Origin: Synergistaceae bacterium | GTDB lineage: Bacteria; Synergistota; Synergistia; Synergistales; Aminobacteriaceae | Assembly: GCA_017450125.1 (NCBI GenBank) | Contig: JAFSWZ010000017.1 | Span: 1-64,000 of the forward strand | Length of the DNA: 64,000 nt | Reading direction: 5' to 3' | Shown here: positions 59,499 to 64,000 of the stretch, in pieces | Layout of the letters: the number at the start of each line of letters is the position of its first letter | Position numbering within the stretch: position 1 is the stretch's first letter | The notes under the pieces: model-generated | Seen by the model: the letters and a program-made list of their open reading frames with translations, nothing else | Told to the model about the DNA's origin: nothing | Databases searched by the model: none | Position numbers and translations under genes: made by a program

Positions 59499-60588
59499 GA
59501 AATGGGCGGTGCATGACCTGCCTCTGCTGCTTGCGGGGATTATCTGCGTTGTGCTGGTCGTCGTGATTCAGAGCTTCCAGCTGCCGGAGACGGGACGGCG
59601 TATTGTCGTAGGCTGTGTCCTTGTAGGCGATAGAGACGACAAGGGCTGGAACGAGAGCCACTGCATCGGTCTGCTGAATGCCTGCCGCACTTACGACTGC
59701 GGCTTTATGGCGTGGGAACGTGTTGCTGAGAGCGAGCCCACTGTGTCCGCCGCTGTCAGGGAGCTCGTGAATAACGGTGCTAACGTAATCTTTCTGACAA
59801 GTTTCGGCTACGGCCAGTACATGGACGAGATTGCACGGAAATATCCGCGTGTAGCATTCTTCGGGATTTCCGGCGAAGGTGCGGCCAAGAACTCGACAAC
59901 GTATTTTGCACGGCTGTATCAGGCACGGTATATCGCAGGTATAATCGCCGGAGCAGAAAGCAGGACAGGCATTCTCGGCTACGTTACTTCCGCGCCGAAC
60001 CCTCAGGTGAACCGCAGCATCAACGCCTACGCTATGGGTATGCGCCTCGCTAATCCGAAGGCACGGCTCATCGTCCGATTCACAGGAAGCTGGGAGAACA
60101 AAGCGGCTGAACGTGAAAGCGTAGTCCTGCTCGCGGAGAAGGGAGCTGATGTCATAACCTACCATGAGGACAGACCCTACGCCGTGCAAGAAGCCGAGAA
60201 GCTCGGGCTTATGAGCATAGGCTATGATGCTGTGTACGAGAAATATTCTGATAAGTTCCTGACAGCCGCATTGTACAACTGGAAGGTTCTCTACGAGAAA
60301 GTGCTCGGGGATTACACCAGCGGAAGGTCTAACTTCTCCAGCAGCTACTGGCTCGGCTTCGAGGAAGATGCTGTAGCCCTGTATCCGTTCTCGCCGCGAG
60401 TGTCAGAGAAAGCCGCGTCTCTGGCTTCTGCGGGGAAAGAAAGAATCATGAATTACAGCAGCGTCTTTTCCGGCGTAATTTACGACAATCAGGGGATGCT
60501 TCGCTGCAACAAGGACGAACGAATCAGCGACCATGAACTTTTTACGGGTATGGAGTGGTTCGTAGAAGGAGTAGAGATTTATGACTAA
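59485..60588 (+). CDS. Membrane-anchored BMP/PnrA-type binding protein 2
   Basis: 367 aa, paralog of the preceding protein and overlapping it by 14 bases. Anchor helix LLLAGIICVVLVVVIQSF; BMP motifs GCVLVGDRDDKGWNESHCIG, RLYQARYIAGIIAGAESRTG, ILGYVTSAPNPQVNRSINAY and FTGSWENKAAERESVVLLAE. The C-terminal end (ELFTGMEWFVEGVEIYD) matches that of protein 1 (EMFNRFYWYVEGVNVEE), a conserved end that may touch the kinase sensor domain. It overlaps the kinase gene by 8 bases. Confidence 0.85.
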   Translation: MLKSRKWAVHDLPLLLAGIICVVLVVVIQSFQLPETGRRIVVGCVLVGDRDDKGWNESHCIGLLNACRTYDCGFMAWERVAESEPTVSAAVRELVNNGANVIFLTSFGYGQYMDEIARKYPRVAFFGISGEGAAKNSTTYFARLYQARYIAGIIAGAESRTGILGYVTSAPNPQVNRSINAYAMGMRLANPKARLIVRFTGSWENKAAERESVVLLAEKGADVITYHEDRPYAVQEAEKLGLMSIGYDAVYEKYSDKFLTAALYNWKVLYEKVLGDYTSGRSNFSSSYWLGFEEDAVALYPFSPRVSEKAASLASAGKERIMNYSSVFSGVIYDNQGMLRCNKDERISDHELFTGMEWFVEGVEIYD

Positions 60589-63346
60589 GCGAATATCCAT
60601 GCTCGTGATTAGCAAAGGCTCTGTCTTGGTGACGGCGGTCTTCGGAGTACTGCTGCTTTTCGTGGGAGTGATGTTCAATGTGCGAATGGACGAGCTCCTG
60701 ACAGCCTACACCGAGAACCAGACAGAACGTCAGGCGGAAACCCTCGCGGAGAAGGCCGCAGAAACTCTCGGGACTGAGCTTAAGACGCTCGCCTATGTTG
60801 CCTCAAAGATTGAAGCCAACCCCGCAGCAATCCGCCTGCTGATGCCTCTGCTCTTCAACGAAAAAGGAGTACGGCAGGGACTTCTGGCCATCGACGGTCA
60901 TGCAGTGTACGGGGACGCGCTTTCCCTGCGGACATATAGCGGCATAAAGACGGCGTTTCGCGGCACAAGTGCCATCACTTTCGCCAGAGAGGCAGGACTC
61001 CTCTTTACCTGCCCGGTATTTCACGGCAAGAACGTCAAGTACGTCCTCTATCGGCTGTACCCGCTTAAGTCTATTGCTGAACGTTTCTCCATAACTTGCT
61101 ATGACGACATCGGAAAGATTCTGATTGTTACGCGGGACGGTGATATAGTCGTTCCGTTCGCGGAAAATGCCTCTAAGGATGTAGCCTTCATGCAGAGCAA
61201 TGAAGTCAAGGGCTTCTACCGCTCCATGCATAGGGAAATGGAAGTATCGGTGGCGGCCGCACGTTCCTTCAGGACGATACGCGGGGAAATGCTGCTGTTC
61301 GAGGCGGAAATTCCCGGCACGGACTATATACTGATGGGGTTCGTACCCAAGATGAAAGCCTCTGAGGGCATCGAGAATATCACGCTCTTAGTGGTGTGGG
61401 TGTTCGGACTGCTTATGCTGCTGGTTGCTTTGGGGTGTATGTATCTGGTTCGCGTTCGTGTGCAGATTCAGGAGAGCGAAGAACTGAGGGAGGCGAAGGC
61501 GGCGGCAGAGTATGCGTCTCAGGCAAAGAGCGTGTTCCTGTCCAACATGTCGCACGAGATTCGTACGCCGATTAATGCGGTGCTCGGCATGAATGAGATG
61601 ATTCTGCGTGAGAGTGAAGAACGTAACATTCTCGAGTACTCCGAGAACATTCGCACGGCAGGTACTACGTTGCTGGGGCTCATCAATGACATCCTCGACT
61701 TCAGCAAGATCGAGGCCGGCAAGATGGACATTATCCCCGTAACTTATGACCTGTCCTCCGTCATCAATGACCTCGTCAACATGATACAGGCACGCGCAGA
61801 CAAGAAGGGGCTTCTGCTAAAGCTCGACTTTGACGGCAATATCCCGAAGATGCTTCACGGCGACGAGGTACGAATCAAGCAGGTTGTTACGAACATCCTC
61901 ACCAACGCCGTAAAATACACCGAGAAAGGCAGCGTAACTTTCCGAATCGGCTATGAAGCTGACGGTTCAGACGGCGTGTTTCTGGACTTCGCTGTGATTG
62001 ATACGGGAATAGGGATAAAGCCTGAAGACATGGCCAAGCTGTTCTCAGAGTTCGAGCGCATCGAGGAGAAACGCAACCGCAGCATTGAGGGCACGGGCTT
62101 AGGGATGAACATCACCAAACGGCTGCTCGAGATGATGGGTACGTCGCTGAAGGTTGAGAGCGTTTACGGCAAGGGTTCAACGTTCTCGTTCCGGCTTCGG
62201 CAGGGGGTCATAAAGTGGGACGCGCTGGGAGATTACGAGGCGGCTCACAGAGCTTCTCTGCTCTCGATGAAGAAGTATAAGGAGAGGTTCACTGCTCCTG
62301 ACGCACGCGTCCTTGTTGTTGACGATACGCCGATGAACCTGACGGTGTTCAAGGGGCTGCTCAAGAAGACGCTCATAAGGATTGACACGGCCGACAGCGG
62401 GATGCAGGCCCTCTCGCTCGCGGGGGAGAAGAAGTACGATGTTATCTTTGTCGACCACATGATGCCCAACATGGACGGCATAGAGACGCTCCAAAGGTTA
62501 CGGGCTGATACTGCAGGGCTGAACTTCACGACACCCGCTATATGCCTGACAGCCAACGCAATTTCCGGTGCGCGTGAAGAGTATCTCGCCGCAGGGTTCG
62601 ACGACTACCTGAGCAAGCCCATTGATGCCGTGAAACTCGAGGACATGCTGACGCGATACCTTCCGCCGGAGAAAATTCTTGCCCCTAGCGACGCTGAGCC
62701 CGCACATAACACCTCTCTTCCCGAGTGGTTGTACGGCATTGAGGAGCTGGATGTTAGGGCAGGGCTGAAACACTGCGGCGACGAGGAAGCATATCTCGAT
62801 ACCCTCAAAATCTATGGTAGCTACTCAGCGGCAGGAGCGGACGAGATTGCGGGGTTCTGGACTTCACGGGACATCGCCAACACTACGGTGAAGGTTCACG
62901 CCCTCAAGAGTACTTCACGTGCTATCGGTGCGGAGGATCTGGGGGCTCTGGCGGAGAAGCTCGAGTTTGCCGGCAAGGCTGGTGATGCGGCTGTGCTTGA
63001 CGCGGACTTGGCCGGACTGCTCGAACGTTACAGGGCTTTAGGGGCGGCGTTGTCCCCGCTGTACGCTCCCGCGAAAAATGCTCAGGATGAAGCGGAGCTT
63101 CCGCCGGTCCCTGAAGACGAACTGCGCAAAGCATATAATTCTGTCCGTGAGTGCGCGGAAAATCTTGACGTTGACGGCGCGCTCTCTGCGCTGGACTGCC
63201 TGAAGGGGTTTCGACTGCCTGAGAGCGAGAAGCAACGGGTTGAACAGCTCCGCAGTGCGGTAGACGAGTTCGACTGGGACAGCGTAAACGAAATTTTAGG
63301 AGGTATTCATGACAATGGAGAAGAAACAGATTCTGCTCGTGGATGA
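60581..63346 (+). CDS. Hybrid sensor histidine kinase with receiver and HPt domains
   Basis: 921 aa. Membrane helices at about 14-32 and 266-290 bracket a 230-residue outside sensor domain (Cache-like by position). Then HisKA with SNMSHEIRTPINAVLGMNEM (His325), HATPase_c (NILTNAVKYTEKGSV, VIDTGIGI, SIEGTGLGMNITKRLLEMMG), a receiver domain with phospho-acceptor Asp625 in VIFVDHMMPNMDG and Lys679, and an HPt domain with VHALKSTSRAIGA (His773). The C-terminal 100 residues are helical without a named domain. It forms an operon with two BMP proteins and a receiver-only protein; signal flow is probably His325 to Asp625 to His773 to the separate regulator. Confidence 0.93.
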   Translation: MTKRISMLVISKGSVLVTAVFGVLLLFVGVMFNVRMDELLTAYTENQTERQAETLAEKAAETLGTELKTLAYVASKIEANPAAIRLLMPLLFNEKGVRQGLLAIDGHAVYGDALSLRTYSGIKTAFRGTSAITFAREAGLLFTCPVFHGKNVKYVLYRLYPLKSIAERFSITCYDDIGKILIVTRDGDIVVPFAENASKDVAFMQSNEVKGFYRSMHREMEVSVAAARSFRTIRGEMLLFEAEIPGTDYILMGFVPKMKASEGIENITLLVVWVFGLLMLLVALGCMYLVRVRVQIQESEELREAKAAAEYASQAKSVFLSNMSHEIRTPINAVLGMNEMILRESEERNILEYSENIRTAGTTLLGLINDILDFSKIEAGKMDIIPVTYDLSSVINDLVNMIQARADKKGLLLKLDFDGNIPKMLHGDEVRIKQVVTNILTNAVKYTEKGSVTFRIGYEADGSDGVFLDFAVIDTGIGIKPEDMAKLFSEFERIEEKRNRSIEGTGLGMNITKRLLEMMGTSLKVESVYGKGSTFSFRLRQGVIKWDALGDYEAAHRASLLSMKKYKERFTAPDARVLVVDDTPMNLTVFKGLLKKTLIRIDTADSGMQALSLAGEKKYDVIFVDHMMPNMDGIETLQRLRADTAGLNFTTPAICLTANAISGAREEYLAAGFDDYLSKPIDAVKLEDMLTRYLPPEKILAPSDAEPAHNTSLPEWLYGIEELDVRAGLKHCGDEEAYLDTLKIYGSYSAAGADEIAGFWTSRDIANTTVKVHALKSTSRAIGAEDLGALAEKLEFAGKAGDAAVLDADLAGLLERYRALGAALSPLYAPAKNAQDEAELPPVPEDELRKAYNSVRECAENLDVDGALSALDCLKGFRLPESEKQRVEQLRSAVDEFDWDSVNEILGGIHDNGEETDSARG

Positions 63347-63686
63347 TGATGTTACGTTCCTGAAGATGATGCAGACTTGGCTGTCGGCAGATTACCGCGT
63401 CGCCGCCGCTCGTACAGGCATGCAGGCTCTAAAGTATCTGGCTGAACATTCGGCTGACCTCATCCTTCTGGATTACGAGATGCCGCTTATGGACGGCCCG
63501 AAAATCCTTGAAGCACTACGCAGCAAGCCGGGAACCGCGAGCATTCCCGTTATCTTCCTGACTGGCAAGAGCGATCCTGAGAGCGTCAGGAACGTCATGA
63601 GCCTGAAACCCGCAAGTTACCTCCTGAAGTCCAAGAACAAAGAAGAGATACTGGAATCGCTGAGCAGTTTCTTCATCAATCACTAG
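63309..63686 (+). CDS. Single-domain response regulator (CheY-like)
   Basis: 125 aa receiver domain: acidic pocket LLVDDDVTFL, phospho-Asp in LILLDYEMPLMDG, Thr in PVIFLTGKSD, Lys in SYLLKSKNKEE. It lacks an output domain. ATG 63309 follows TTAGGAGG by 5-6 bases and lies inside the last 38 bases of the kinase gene. It would receive phosphate from the kinase HPt domain, or act as a phosphate sink. If the operators at 51334 and 58306 answer this pathway, the DNA-binding protein must be encoded elsewhere. Confidence 0.92.
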   Translation: MTMEKKQILLVDDDVTFLKMMQTWLSADYRVAAARTGMQALKYLAEHSADLILLDYEMPLMDGPKILEALRSKPGTASIPVIFLTGKSDPESVRNVMSLKPASYLLKSKNKEEILESLSSFFINH

Positions 63687-63789
63687 GAGGAACATAACTA
63701 GCGCAGTGCAAAGCTGAACTTCGGAAGATAGACGGGGTTTATGACGTATAATACTCTCATTCATAACAATAAGACGGAGGAACAATAAC

Positions 63790-64000
63790 TTGTCTCTCAG
63801 AAAAGGCCTCGTAATCTTCATACTCCTCGCTTTCGGGATGAGCGCGCTGATAATCTTCCGAAGCGTTGACCATCATACAATACGCTCGCTTCTTCACGCC
63901 AGCAAACCCAAGCTCCTGCTGGCACTCCTTGTAGTGTTCGCGGCCTGGCTCTGCGACGCGGGGAGATTCTGCGCCCTCGCACGTGCCGCACATGAACACG
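63790..64000 (+). CDS. Flippase-like membrane protein (LPG synthase TM type), 5' part
   Basis: Open frame from TTG 63790 to the window end (70 codons), preceded by GACGGAGGAAC 10 bases upstream. The product begins LSLRKGLVIFILLAFGMSAL, continues with KPKLLLALLVVFAAWLCDAG and RFCALARAA. This is the start of the lysylphosphatidylglycerol-synthase-TM / AglD-type flippase family (UPF0104), whose members move or attach lipid-linked groups in the membrane. The C-terminal part is outside the window. A TATAAT (63741-63746 region) upstream could be its -10. Confidence 0.72.
   Translation, partial: MSLRKGLVIFILLAFGMSALIIFRSVDHHTIRSLLHASKPKLLLALLVVFAAWLCDAGRFCALARAAHEH

Noticed and set aside
1-64000. 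tRNA, rRNA, CRISPR arrays, insertion sequences, prophage genes
   Set aside because: Gaps between genes are short and contain no cloverleaf, repeat-spacer array or transposase-like frame that I can recognise; the Gp49-type toxin is not accompanied by phage genes.

Overview
The window reads as chromosomal DNA of a motile, anaerobic, fermentative bacterium of moderately high G+C. Pointers to this are an Rnf ferredoxin:NAD oxidoreductase operon, a membrane pyrophosphatase, a LarE-type nickel-pincer cofactor gene and flagellar filament genes. Operons are tight, with TGATG or ATGA overlaps and AGGAGG-type ribosome sites. The set fits Synergistota or a Clostridia-like lineage; I lean to Synergistota, but no rRNA or phylogenetic marker is present to prove it. 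No tRNA, rRNA, CRISPR array, insertion sequence or prophage was recognised.

Layout. 1-6113: two flagellins (the first cut by the window edge), FlaG, and an RqcH-type ribosome rescue gene fused tightly behind flagellin. 6165-13035: two very large, paralogous secreted proteins, one carrying a domain also found in the neighbouring flagellin. 13437-15186: a HigBA-type toxin-antitoxin pair and a membrane metallophosphoesterase. 15254-20339: the complete rnfCDGEAB operon. 20446-24794: cobT, a nicotinamidase fused to a degenerate HAD domain, an intact HAD phosphatase, an HdeD-like protein and a class I aldolase. 24842-29973: an NgoMIV-like restriction-modification pair, a DUF362 ferredoxin protein and hppA. 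30045-39369: metabolic and housekeeping genes (larE, gpmA, an aminotransferase, a glycosyltransferase) plus small DUF families. 39406-47042: a sigma-28-type promoter followed by flgM-flgN-flgK-flgL, with giant FlgK and FlgL. 47085-51328: a bicupin, DUF1622, a solitary NuoL-like antiporter subunit, an LprI-like protein and a second toxin-antitoxin pair.

51334-63686 is the most interesting stretch. A large secreted repeat protein, split by one in-frame amber codon, is followed 21 bases later by a 36-codon peptide gene with the strongest ribosome site in the window. Four translationally coupled genes follow: an HPr-kinase-like (lasso-kinase-like) protein, a PqqD-type peptide-binding protein, a soluble S26-type peptidase and a nucleotidyltransferase. 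This looks like a ribosomal peptide-modification cassette that lacks the lasso cyclase and transglutaminase-like protease. Next come two membrane-anchored BMP/PnrA-type binding proteins, a hybrid histidine kinase and a response regulator. The promoters of the surface-protein/peptide operon and of the sensor operon share the same architecture: two direct repeats exactly 20 bases apart, then a -35 and a -10 separated by 17 bases. This suggests that the sensor operon and the peptide operon form one regulon. The window ends inside a flippase-like membrane protein gene.
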